Origin: Hymenoscyphus infarciens
Lineage: Eukaryota > Ascomycota > Leotiomycetes > Helotiales > Helotiaceae
Length of the DNA: 64,000 nucleotides
Direction of reading: 5' to 3'
Assembly (NCBI GenBank): GCA_001414345.1
Contig: LLCB01000064.1
Location: forward strand, 1 to 64,000
Part shown: positions 47,025-57,195 of the stretch, one piece after another
How positions within the stretch are numbered: position 1 is the stretch's first letter
How the letters are laid out: each line of letters starts with the position of its first letter
Notes under the pieces: generated by a model
What the model saw: only the letters and a program-made list of their open reading frames with translations
The model's database searches: none
What the model was told of the DNA's origin: nothing
Translations under genes and position numbers: made by a program

Positions 47025-47600
47025 GTTTCAGCTAGTTAAATAAACTTAATACTAAATATTATTAAAGATTTACTATCTAAAGTTTAAGATAATAAAAAGA
47101 GTAGTTTTAGCTAGTTAAAAGAGTTATTACCAAAGTTATCGTATTTAAAATTCTTATCTAAGTAACTAGAGACAATAAAAGAAGAGGTTTCAGCTAGTTA
47201 AAATAAAAGAGTTATTACTAAATATTATTAAAGTTTAAAATTATTATCTAAAGTCTAGGATAATAAGAGAAGAGACAGTTTTAGTTAGTTAAAAGCGAGA
47301 TTATAGCTATGTTATTAAAGTTAAAAATGCTATTTAAAGTTTAAGATAACAAAAGAAGGGGTTTTAGCTAGTTAAATAAACTTAATACCGAAGTTAAAAA
47401 TACTATTTAATATTTAAGATAATAAAAAGAGAGTAAGGTTTTTAGCTAGTTAAAAGCGAAGTTAATACCGAAGTTATTAAAGTTAAAATTGTTAACTAAC
47501 GTTTAAGATAATAATAGATAGGGTTTTAGCTAGCTAAAAGAGTTATTACTAAATTTAAAAATACTATCTAACGTTTAAGATAATAAAAAAAGAGGTATAG
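47025..47600. repeat. Array of seven ~80-bp modules inside the LTR element
   Basis: Cores resembling GGTTTTAGCTAGTTAAA recur near 47028, 47107, 47188, 47279, 47362, 47442 and 47523. Spacing varies from 79 to 91, not in steps of three, so the array is unlikely to be coding. Confidence 0.75.
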
Positions 47601-48956
47601 TTTTAAGTATAATATTTATTAGTACTATTATAAGAACTATGTTACTTAGGCCCGTAGGCTGCCTTATTCCTTTTAAGATACTTAAGAACTTAATTATCAT
47701 CTTCTAATTTTAAAGAAAGAGTTACTATTAGATCGTAGAGAGTTTAGAGCTAGATAGAGAGGTATTCTTTTAAACTAGAGTACTAATTATAAGTAACTTA
47801 GGGTTTCAGCGTATCTCTTTATCTATAGCTAAAAGATTATTTACTATTTTAGTAAAGTTATAATTCTAGCGTCTCTTAAGCGTAGTAGACAGGTTTTAGA
47901 GCTAAGGTGTAATCTTATTCTACGTATAAAAGAACTATTCCTATTCTCTCTAAGTATAGCTATACTTAAAAAGTAAACGTTTCTTTAATATAATCTTCTT
48001 CTAATTCTACTTCTATCTCTTTTAACTTCTATCTCTTTTAACCTTTATACTAGCAGCTAGGACTTGGTTTATAACTAAGTAATTATAGTCTTTTTAGTCG
48101 TTTACTAATAGAGGTATTTTCAAAAGAAAAGTTTAGAGTTAGATTAGATAATATTTAGTTAGGATTAATAGTAATAACTTAGCTAAGAGCTTACTTCTTT
48201 AGTCCTAATAGAAAGCGTATTTTAACTAATTCGTATCCGATTCGAGGGTTAGAAAGTAGTAGAAAGACATTAAGAGCAGCGGTGTCTCTTAAGCAAAAGA
48301 GGTCTAAATTAGAGCTTTTAAAAGCAAAGGAGGGTTCGAATAAGAGTTAGATTAGTAAGAGTTTAGAGATAGGATTTAGTTATTAACTTTAAAGTTTACT
48401 TATAATTTTATTCTCTATCTCTTAACTAACTAATCGTTTTATTCTTTATATTTATACCGCTATCTTGTCTATATATTGTCTATATTTAAAAAAGTCTTTT
48501 TAAAGAGCTAAGTCTTTATTATTTTAGTATATAGTTACAGATTAGAGAGGGTTTAAAGAGTTGTCTTTTAATAAGAGAGAGTAGCTCTAGAAGGTTATTT
48601 AATACCTCGTAGTAGAACTAAGAGAGAGAGGAGGTAAGGTTAGGTTTAGAAGCCTTTATAATAACTATAGTATATCGACTTATTTACTAATCCTAGGGTT
48701 ATTAGAATTCTTAGAAATACTTAGCGTATTCTAATCTCTTAATATGTCTATAATACGATTTTTACTAGCTATTTATATAGATACTAAACCCTAGTATTAC
48801 TAGCTATCTAAGTAGTCTCTAATTACCTAGCTATTTAAGAATACTATTATAATATTCTAAATCGAGGCTAAATCGACTTCTAAACAAAGAGTAGCGATAA
48901 GCTTAAAAGAGATATTATTAAGGCTGTCACTAGTAAAGAAGAGTTTAGCCTTTTTA

Positions 48957-49267
48957 TATAATAGTACGAAATATATATAACTATAGTAGAGGCATATAGG
49001 AGTACGTATAGAAGAATGACGTATATAGATACTAGGTACTAATATAGAAGAAAAGGCTAAACTAGCCTTTTCTAACTCTAGGAGAGTAAGCTACTATATA
49101 TAAGAGGTTCGGATAGTATAAAAGAGTCTGAAACCGACTAACCTTAGCTAATACAAAAGCTTAAACCTATATAACCTTCCTAAAACAGATAATATAAGAT
49201 AATAACTACTGAAACCTTATATATAGCAGGTACTCCTAGCTATCTAGGATAATAGTATACTATTATA
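48957..49267 (-). repeat. LTR (5' LTR of the minus-strand element)
   Basis: Same length as and collinear with the copy at 45454, followed by the ATCTA duplication. Confidence 0.85.
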
Positions 49268-49692
49268 ATCTATATAAGATAAAGAAGAAGTTAGAACAGT
49301 TCTATATAATACTCTTAGTCGTAGTTAAAAAACTACTAAGTTAAGTAACTTTTATAGCTATTAAAAAGAAGAAGTTAATATCTCTTATATATAAATCTCT
49401 TTATAAAAAAGTTAAAATTCCTAAAAGATTTAAGCTTAAGTTAATTATTTATAAATACTATCTTAGAGTTTACTTACTAGATATTTAAGTCTATAGTATT
49501 ATTAAAGTACTTATATAAGTAATATACGTTTTTAAGAATAATTAATACTAGACTCTTCTTTTCTTTCTAGTTTATAATAGTAATAATAATAATAAACTTT
49601 TTATTATCTAGAGTAAAAATAAAAGTAGCTTTATACTCTTTTAAAAGAATAACTTTATCTTTATATATAACGCTTATCTAGAACCTAGTTTT

Positions 49693-50067
49693 TGTAATAG
49701 CACGAAATACACACTACAGGAGAAGAGGCATATGGGAGTGTGTTCGAGACTAAATGACGTATATAAATACTAGGCTCTGATACAGAAGAAAAGGCTAAAC
49801 TGGCCTTTTCTGACTCTAGGAGTAGGCTACTATATATAAGAGGTTTCAGACGATACAAAAGGGGTACGAAACCGAACAACGACATACGTCGGCTAATACA
49901 AAAGCCCGAACCCTACGAAGTACGTCCAAAAGTCTAGACAGACGTACAGACGTACGTAACCTTCCTAAATTAGATAATGTAAAACAACAACTACCGAAAG
50001 CTAATATATATAGCATATACCACGTAATATCAGCTATCTAGGATAGCCTAGATAACAGGCCATTACA
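49693..50067 (-). repeat. LTR (3' LTR of the minus-strand element)
   Basis: Intact termini TGTAATAG and GGCCATTACA. Contains a TATA-like CTATATATAAGAGG stretch, as for an LTR promoter read on the minus strand. Confidence 0.9.
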
Positions 50068-50634
50068 TCCCCCTCCCTTAAAAAAGACTCGTCTCGAGTC
50101 TTCTCTCTCTTATCGTTTAAGGCTGAATCAGGATGGTGTAAGTGTTATAACATTTGTCGTATTTAATTTTGTCGTAAGCGAGAAAGTTAGGGTCTAAATC
50201 GTAGCTGACCTAGTTTATAAATGCTTTGTTTATTATTAAAATTTATTATAAGCAAGATGTCAAGATGGGTTCTAAATCGTAACCGACTTCATAGATGCTT
50301 GTAAAATAGAGACTTCGTTTCTAATCCTTCTATATTAAAGCAAGTATTCGCGTTCGCTAAAAGAGTGTAGTCCGATCCTGTCCGGCAGGTCGGAAAAATT
50401 CAAAGTAAAATCAAAAGAAAGTTCAAAAGTCAAAGGCGAATTTAGAGTAGAGTCGGAGGTCGTTCGGTCGAGAGGTGACGTTGAAGGTGACAGTGATAAC
50501 TCAGTTAAGAGCTCACTTCGAGAGCGTACCGATTCGTATCCGAGTCGAAGAATTCAAATGAAAAGTAACTTCTGGCCCGGCCAGAAGTAAAAGAAAGTAA
50601 GAAAGTAAAGACTAGAAGACTCTATACCAGAGTT

Positions 50635-51055
50635 AGTAGGGTTTTAGCTGGTTAAAGGCGAAGTTGTTACTGAAGTTTATTGAATTGTCTGAGTATCTAG
50701 GGACAATAAAAGGGGTAGTTTCGGCTGGCTAAAGGCGAAGTTGTTACCGAATTTGAAAATGCTGTCTGATATTCAAGATAATAAAAAGGGGTAAGGTTTT
50801 AGCTGGTTAAAGGCGAAGTTAATGCTAAAGTTGTTAAAGTTAAAACTATTATCCAACTATCTGAAGTCTAGGATAACAAGAGAAGGGGTAGTTTTAGCTA
50901 GTTAAAAGACTTAATACCAAATATTGAAAATACTATCTAAAGTTTAGGATAATAAAAGGAGGAGTTTTAGCTGGTTAAAAACGAAGTTATTACTAAATAT
51001 TAAAAAATGCTATCTAATGTTTAAGATAACAAAAGGAGGAGTTTTAGATATAGTA
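50635..51055. repeat. Array of five ~80-bp modules inside the shorter LTR element
   Basis: GTTTTAGCTGGTTAAAGGCG and variants recur near 50641, 50718, 50798, 50892 and 50965. This is homologous to the seven-copy array of the longer element. Confidence 0.75.
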
Positions 51056-52528
51056 GTATCTAAGTTCGGATATCTAGTCATATGAAACTATATTACTTAG
51101 GCCCGTAGGCTGCCTCGTTCCCTTCAAGGTACTTAAGGACTTATTCATCTTCTAATTTCGGAAAAAGAGTTGCTGTTAGATTGTGGGGAGTTCAGAGCTA
51201 AATCAGACAAGGAGGGAGGGGTGTTTTGAACTAAAGTGCTAATATCGATAGGCGTGGTCGTTTCTGAATATTCAGTGCTTCGGTGTCCCTCCTTATCTAT
51301 AGCTAAAAGATCGTTCACTATCTTAGCGAAGTTGTAATTCTAGCGTCTCTTAAGAGTAGTAGACGCGTTTCGGATCTGAGGTATGTGTCCTATATATAGA
51401 AGAAGCGTTCTGATTCTAGTCTTTCTCCGAGTATAGCCGTACTCGAAAAGTAACCTTTTGAAATCGGCAAAAGTTTCTTTAGTATATTCTTCTCCTAATT
51501 CCACTTCTATCTCTTTCAACTTCTATCTCTTTTAACCTTTGTACTAGCAGGGACTCGGTCTATAACCGTAGTCTTTTTGAATATTCGCTAGTAGAGGTTC
51601 AAGGGAAGTTCAGAGTAGAGTCGGATAATGTTCGGTCAGGATTAACAGCGATAACTCAGCTAAGAGCTCGCTTCTTTAGTCCTAATAGAAAGCGTATTTC
51701 GACTAATTCGTATCCGATTCGAGATTCGAGAGTTGGGAAGGGGTAGGAAGGCATCAGGGGTAGCGGTGTCCCTTAAGCGAAAGGGGTCTAAATTCAGGCT
51801 TTGAAAGCAAAGGAGGGTCGGATCGGGGAGGGTTCGGAGGTAAGATTTTTAACTTCGAAGTTCACTTATAATTTAGTCCTCCATCTCTCGGCTAACCGAT
51901 CATTTTGTCCTTTATGCTGCTATCTCGTCTAATTATCGTCTGTATTTGAAAAGTCTCTTTAGAAGGCTAAGCCCTTATTGTTTTGTGACTTTTTGTTCTT
52001 AGGTATATAGGTAAGGATCGGAGAGGGTTCAGAGGGTTGTCTTTCGAAAAGGGGGGTAGCCCTAGAAGGGGTTTGTCGCTCGACGCCTCGTAGCAGAACT
52101 GGTTCGGAGAGAGACCTAAGGTCTTCTCGGAACTTCGACATAATGTCGGAAAGGGGGGGGGGGGGTAAGAGCAGATTCGGAAGCCTTCGCGATAACTATA
52201 GTAAGTCGACTTATTCACTGAACCTATATACAGCAGTCCTTGTACAGAGAGGGTTATTAGGATTCTAAACACTTAGCGTATTTAAATCCTGTAACGTATA
52301 AGACACGATTTTTACTAGCTATCTAAAACCGATACTAAACCCTAATATCACTAGCCGTCTAGGAGATCTCTAGAATCCCGGCTATTTAAGGATGTCGTCG
52401 TTTAGGTCCGATTCTAGCCTAAAGCGAAAGGTATATTATTTAACTTCGAATTCGAAACAAAAGCGACGATAAGCTCGAAAGAGATATTATAAATGCCGTC
52501 ACCGGCGAAGTAGAGTTTAGCCTTTTTA

Positions 52529-52903
52529 TATAACAGCACGAAATACACACTATAGGAGAAGAGGCATATAGGAGTACGTTCAAGACTAAATAACGTATAT
52601 AAATACTAGGCTCTAATATAGAAGAAAAGGCTAAACTAGCCTTTTCTAACTCTAGGAGTAGGCTACTATATATAAGAGGTTTTAGATAATACAAAAGGGG
52701 TACGAAACCGAACAACGACATACGTCGGCTAATACAAAAGCCCAAACCCTACGAAGTACGTCCGAAAGTCTAGACAGACGTATAGACGTACGTAACCTTC
52801 CTAAATTAGACAATGCAAAACAACAACTACCGAAAGCTAATATATACAGCATATGCCACGTAATATCGGCTATCTAGGATAGCCTAGATGATAGGCTATC
52901 ACA
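52529..52903 (-). repeat. LTR (5' LTR of the minus-strand element)
   Basis: Same length as the copy at 49693. Its ends are altered to TATAACAG and GGCTATCACA by transitions. Confidence 0.9.
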
Positions 52904-53733
52904 GTTTTATTAAAGTTATAAAGATTCTTATTTTAGATACTCTAGTAGTTTATATAGTATATAAAGTCTTTAAAATACTTATCTATATCTTCTTTAAGAC
53001 TCTATTTAGATTAGATTATTTCAAGGATTATTTTAAAGATTATAATATAATCTTAAATAATCTCTATAATATAAATACGTTAGTATATTTTAAGGATTAT
53101 TTAATAATCTTAATTAATCTCTTACTAAAATAAATTATACTCGATTTTAAGTAGAATTAAGATTATCTACTCTTAATACTCTATATATCTATACCTCTAC
53201 TACTACTACTACTACTTACTATAGAGTAAGATAATAAAGAAGAGTAATACCGCTTATAATTACTTCTTCTCTAGAGCCTTTTTTATCGTACTTATAATCT
53301 AAAAAGCGCTCTCTTAGTATTAACCGCTTTAAGAGCTCTAAGTATATAAAAGAGCTAAGTCTATATAATTTATAATTTATATACGCGATACTTAAAAGAG
53401 ATAAATTAATATCTATAGAGATATTCGAAGATTTAGATTATTATTAATTCTTTTAAATAATCTAAGATTATTTAGAGCTAAATACTCTCTAAAATAATCC
53501 TCTTTAAATAATCTAATCTAAATAGAGCTTTTAATAGATATATCTCTTCTTTTTACTAAGAAAGGCTTTATATATAATATTTTTATAAAGTCTTTATTCT
53601 TAACTCTCTCTCTTTTACTTTATCTTCTTAATATTATAGTTTCTTTCTTATTATACTAAAGAAGTCGGTTTATTATAAGAATAAGAGTTTTAAGATTTAT
53701 AGACTTTCTAGTTATATATAATAGAAAGAGATA

Positions 53734-54060
53734 TATAATAGCTAGCTATTATAAATTACTAACTTCTTAAATTACCGAAGTTTACTTATTATATATATTA
53801 GGTTTTAAAGTGTATTTACTATATATACTAGCTTTTAGCTCTTTATATTTAGTATTATCTATATTAGAAAGGTTTTAGCTATTACTTTCTTAGACTTTTA
53901 TAGTATTTGATCTTTTATATATAAATACTTCTACTCTAGATTATAAAAAGCGACTTTATTCTTTTTCTCTATATTAGAGCCTCGTATCTATATACTTTAT
54001 TCTAATTAAATATACTCTTATATAGCTCTTCTATAGTTGTATAGATTTCGTACTATTATA
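53734..54060 (+). repeat. Solo LTR, RIP-mutated, + orientation
   Basis: 327 bp, starting TATAATAGC and ending CGTACTATTATA. The last 100 bases match the family LTR in plus orientation. Flanks AGATA and AAATA differ by one G/A change, consistent with a mutated 5-bp target duplication. Confidence 0.65.
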
Positions 54061-54369
54061 AAATACTCTTGAAAAGTATAATCTTTAAGTTCTAGAAGCT
54101 TTTTATTCTATCTACTATATATATAAAAGGTTTATTATTCTTTTAGTTAGTAATAAAGTTAGTTATAGAGAGTATTAAATCTTAAGCTACTTTAGTAATT
54201 TTAGTACTAAGGTTAAGCTAAAGAAATTAGATAGTCTTTTAAAGCTAGTCTTTATTATCTTAAGATACTAGTATATTATAGATAGTAGATAATTAATTTT
54301 TTATAGAAGAGTATAGTTTTTAAAGTAAAATCGATATATTACTAGAATTAACGTATTACGTTCTCTTAC

Positions 54370-55152
54370 TTATAAGGCACGTGTCTTATAGATAAGTATA
54401 GAGCTAAAGAATTACTAGATACTTATAGTTTATAGATTCTTGAATTCTATTTCACTACTAAAGAGTTTTTAGAACTCCCTAGCTGCTATTTCCGCTCAGG
54501 AAGGTATTTTTAATATACGAAAGATTCAGTGTAATACGTTTAGTAACTAATTGTAAATCTAAGATAGTATTATAACTTATACGAGAAGGCTTAAAAGAGA
54601 ACCTCTAATTCTCCTTAGATTTTTAGCTGCAGTAATAACAATGGTTTAGGCGAACTTCTGAGACTAGAAAAACTTATATAAGAAAAGAAAAGAAAAATGG
54701 AGAAGAGTTTTGAATAGCAATATTTAGCGGTTAGGGCGAAGCCCGCCGCACCCACCAAAATACTAACAGCATGCCTAAAAGAGTTCGGAAAAACACCCAA
54801 AAAATCCAGAATGAAAGCTGAAAATCGAAATGATACTAGAACAGGATATCGTCAAGTTTTATTGCCGCATTTTCGAAAGTTTTCCATGGTCTTGTGAAGG
54901 AAGAGATCCTAGGCGTGTTTTGCGCCCCTGTAGAGCCTACCAACCCATGCTACTCGTACATGCAGCTTACTTTCATCAGGCTTACCGACCACTTACGGTC
55001 GACGGTGAGCGGTACTGCACTGCGCGGGCAGCTAACTGCAGCCTGCTGTCGACTTCTAGGATATTTAACTTGGACGCCACTTTTTATCGCCAGAGTATCT
55101 CTTCTTCTACACCCTTTTTTTCATTATTTTCGGTGACGTTACCTCTGAAACC
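54370..55152. other. Island edge and promoter of the ankyrin gene
   Basis: AT-rich to about 54600, then normal composition. No gene. The last 300 bp are the upstream region of the gene at 55153. Confidence 0.45.
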
Positions 55153-57195
55153 ATGGCTGATCCGCTGACCATACTCGGGGCTGCCGCTGCTGTAGTTCAA
55201 ATTGTCGACACCACCCTTCGACTCGTTACAACGGCAAAAGAAGTATATGCGAGCGCAGATGGCGTAGTTCTTGAACACGCAGAACTGTTAAGGCTCACTG
55301 AAGATTTACAAAAGATGAATGCACAGCTTGCATATATCCCACTTCAGATTGACCACAGCAATGTGATCGATCATCATGATCTCGCCATTCGGCAGCTATG
55401 CTGTAATTGCAATGAAATTGGAAAGGAGTTACTAGATCGCCTCGCTTCGCTGAAAATGAAAGAAGGGGATTCAGGGAAGTTGGCCAGTGTGGAGTATGCA
55501 ATAAAATATTTGAGAAATAAGAAAAAATTGGACAGTTTGGCTGCTAGGGTAGCTGCTCACAAAGAACAATTGGATTCACGGATTTTGGTTTCCATAAAGT
55601 AGGTCCAGTGTTCAATTTTCTGTTGTCGAAGTCATGCTAATACCAAAAGGCAACGTTTCAACAGCCACAATTTAGACCAAAAGTGCCGTTTCGATAGCCT
55701 TGATCGAACAGGTCGCGATATTCTTGATAGCATCAAGGAAAGCCGGAATCTCATTTCTGCAGACATCGGACATCAAAATGAATACCTCACCCACCTCCTT
55801 GTCTCTCATAAGTTAGAGATTATCGACCGTCTTGATGTCATAGCCCGATCCCGCTCACCTTCTCCAGATCCTAGAGGACGTAGTAGAAGCTCGACGCTCA
55901 CACTCACCAACAATGACACTATCCACGAAATGGTAGAAAAAGGAGATTACAGCAATATGCAGAATCTCCTTCGCAAGACACCAGACGCAATTTTCGCCAC
56001 TTCTCTAAATGGCGAAAGCCCACTCCATATCGCCTCTCGAAAAGGAGATATGAAAGCTCTTTCTTACCTTATCCGTAAAGGTGCCAACAAAAACGGAGAC
56101 AACGCACTAGATCAAACCCCCCTCCATCTCGCGGTCCTGGGCCACCATACAGAAGCGGTACGCTTTCTTGTTGCCAAAGGTGCAGATACTGAAGCTGGAG
56201 ACTTAAACGAGAAGATCCCTCTTGCATTTGCAACGCTAGGATCGGAAATAGAATGGATTCTGACCGTGGGGTCTGGATTCAAAGATCGCAATAAAGCTGG
56301 TCGTGATGCATTAGGACATTTCATCGATGTGGGTGATATTCGAATTGTTTCCGCACTCTTGGATCAGGGTGTTGATCCAAATGGGGATGAGTTTATTGAT
56401 GGTGTTCGTGGCCGCCCACTTTTCGATGCAATCTTCCGAGAGCATATGGACATAGTTGACCTTCTTCTTCATCGTGGCGCGGATATCGAGGCAAGAAGTT
56501 ACAGAGGTGGCACTGCGCTTAATTATGTCTCTGAACTGCATCCTTTCGGCGATGATTGTGTCAAACTCATCGTGAAACTTTTGGATCTCGGTGCGGACAT
56601 CAATGCGGCTAATGAGTTGGAATTCACCTCTTTACACGAGGTAGTTTCTCATGGATATGAGGATATTGCAAAAGTATTAATAGAGAGGGGGGCTGCGCTG
56701 GATATGGTGACCTTGAACGAGGAGAATTTGTTAACGACTGCCGCTGGCGTGGGGAAGCATGCAAGGGATCTACGTTTGGGTATTGTAAAAATGCTTCTGA
56801 AGGCGGGGTGTGCAGCCCATATCAATGGAGTGAATATTTGGGGCGATACGGCATTACATCGAGCGTGCATGTGGGGGAATAGAGAGACTGTTGCAACTCT
56901 CATTGAACACGGAGCAGATGTCAATGTGGTTGCCAGTACTTCAGGCTGGACACCATTAATGGTTGCTTGTAGGTTTGGGCATCCCGAGCAATTGAAGTTG
57001 ATTAAGATTTTGCTGGAAGCGGGGGCAGATCTCACTTGCATAGGGAACGATGGAAACTCTGCTGCAAATCTCGCGAAGCTATCAGGGATGAATGAATCTG
57101 ACGATGATGGCATGGAGCTGACGGGTGAGAATATTGAAGCTTTGTTGGATTTATTATCGGAATCGGGATGGGAAATGACCGCTAGCTTTACATGA
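55153..57195 (+). CDS. STAND-type N-terminal domain plus ankyrin repeats
   Basis: Exons 55153-55598 and 55650-57195, with a 51-bp intron (GTAGGT, GCTAATA branch, AAAG acceptor), giving 663 aa. Residues 1-150 begin MADPLTILGAAAAVVQIVD, the hallmark of a helical N-terminal domain common ahead of NACHT or ankyrin modules in fungi. A Ser/Arg-rich linker follows (ARSRSPSPDPRGRSRSS). About eleven ankyrin repeats then run from about residue 260 to 640, with clear units such as GESPLHIASRKGD, DQTPLHLAVLGHH, GDTALHRACMWGN and GWTPLMVACRFGH. No NTPase domain lies between. Such proteins are candidates for protein-interaction or allorecognition-type roles, which is inference. The gene starts about 780 bp from the end of the transposon island yet is intact. 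Confidence 0.88.

Larger units (their letters stand above)
45454..49267 (-). mobile_element. Complete non-autonomous LTR element, 3814 bp, heavily RIP-mutated
   Basis: Two 311-bp LTRs (45454-45764 and 48957-49267) are flanked by a perfect 5-bp duplication ATCTA (45449-45453 and 49268-49272). Orientation is minus: a purine tract (reverse complement of CCCTCTCTCTTAAAAAA) abuts the left LTR. The 3192-bp interior has no frame of note and no gag, protease, reverse transcriptase or integrase motif. It carries five ~160-bp modules (about 46195-46935) and seven ~80-bp modules (about 47025-47600). It would have needed proteins from another element to move. Confidence 0.85.
49693..52903 (-). mobile_element. 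Complete non-autonomous LTR element, 3211 bp
   Basis: Two 375-bp LTRs (49693-50067 and 52529-52903) have TGTAAT...ATTACA-type ends and are flanked by a perfect 5-bp duplication GTTTT (49688-49692 and 52904-52908). Minus orientation is shown by a polypurine tract, AAGGGAGGGGGA on the minus strand, directly next to the left LTR. No indels separate the LTRs, and their roughly 27 differences are all transitions. The 2461-bp interior is less RIP-damaged than its sister yet has no frame above about 100 codons and no pol motif. It is therefore genuinely non-coding (LARD-like), not merely decayed. It carries five ~80-bp modules at about 50635-51055 and a 13-base G tract near 52150. Confidence 0.9.
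44688..54369. mobile_element. Nested transposon: TIR element invaded by three LTR insertions
   Basis: The left end starts GTGAGAGAACGTAATACG (44688). The right end, read inwards from 54369, starts GTAAGAGAACGTAATACG. Over the first 46 bases the two differ at only three sites, all G/A. Between them lie LTR elements at 45454-49267 and 49693-52903 and a solo LTR at 53734-54060. Subtracting these leaves about 2.3 kb, the size expected of a cut-and-paste DNA transposon. Across the 49693-52903 insertion the frame closes (…NAYLEPSF/IKVIKIL…) when one target duplication is removed. The host element's superfamily cannot be named because RIP has erased its protein. The exact outer ends and target duplication are uncertain. 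Confidence 0.7.

Noticed and set aside
46195..47600. CRISPR-like array
   Set aside because: The units are long, diverged modules inside a eukaryotic LTR element, without short identical repeats and unique spacers.
45454..52903. Autonomous Gypsy or Copia element
   Set aside because: Even the less mutated copy shows no reverse transcriptase or integrase motif and no frame above about 100 codons.
52888..53133. 81-aa Ile/Leu/Tyr-rich frame as a standalone gene
   Set aside because: It lies in RIP-altered transposon sequence and begins inside an LTR; better read as a remnant of the host transposon's protein.
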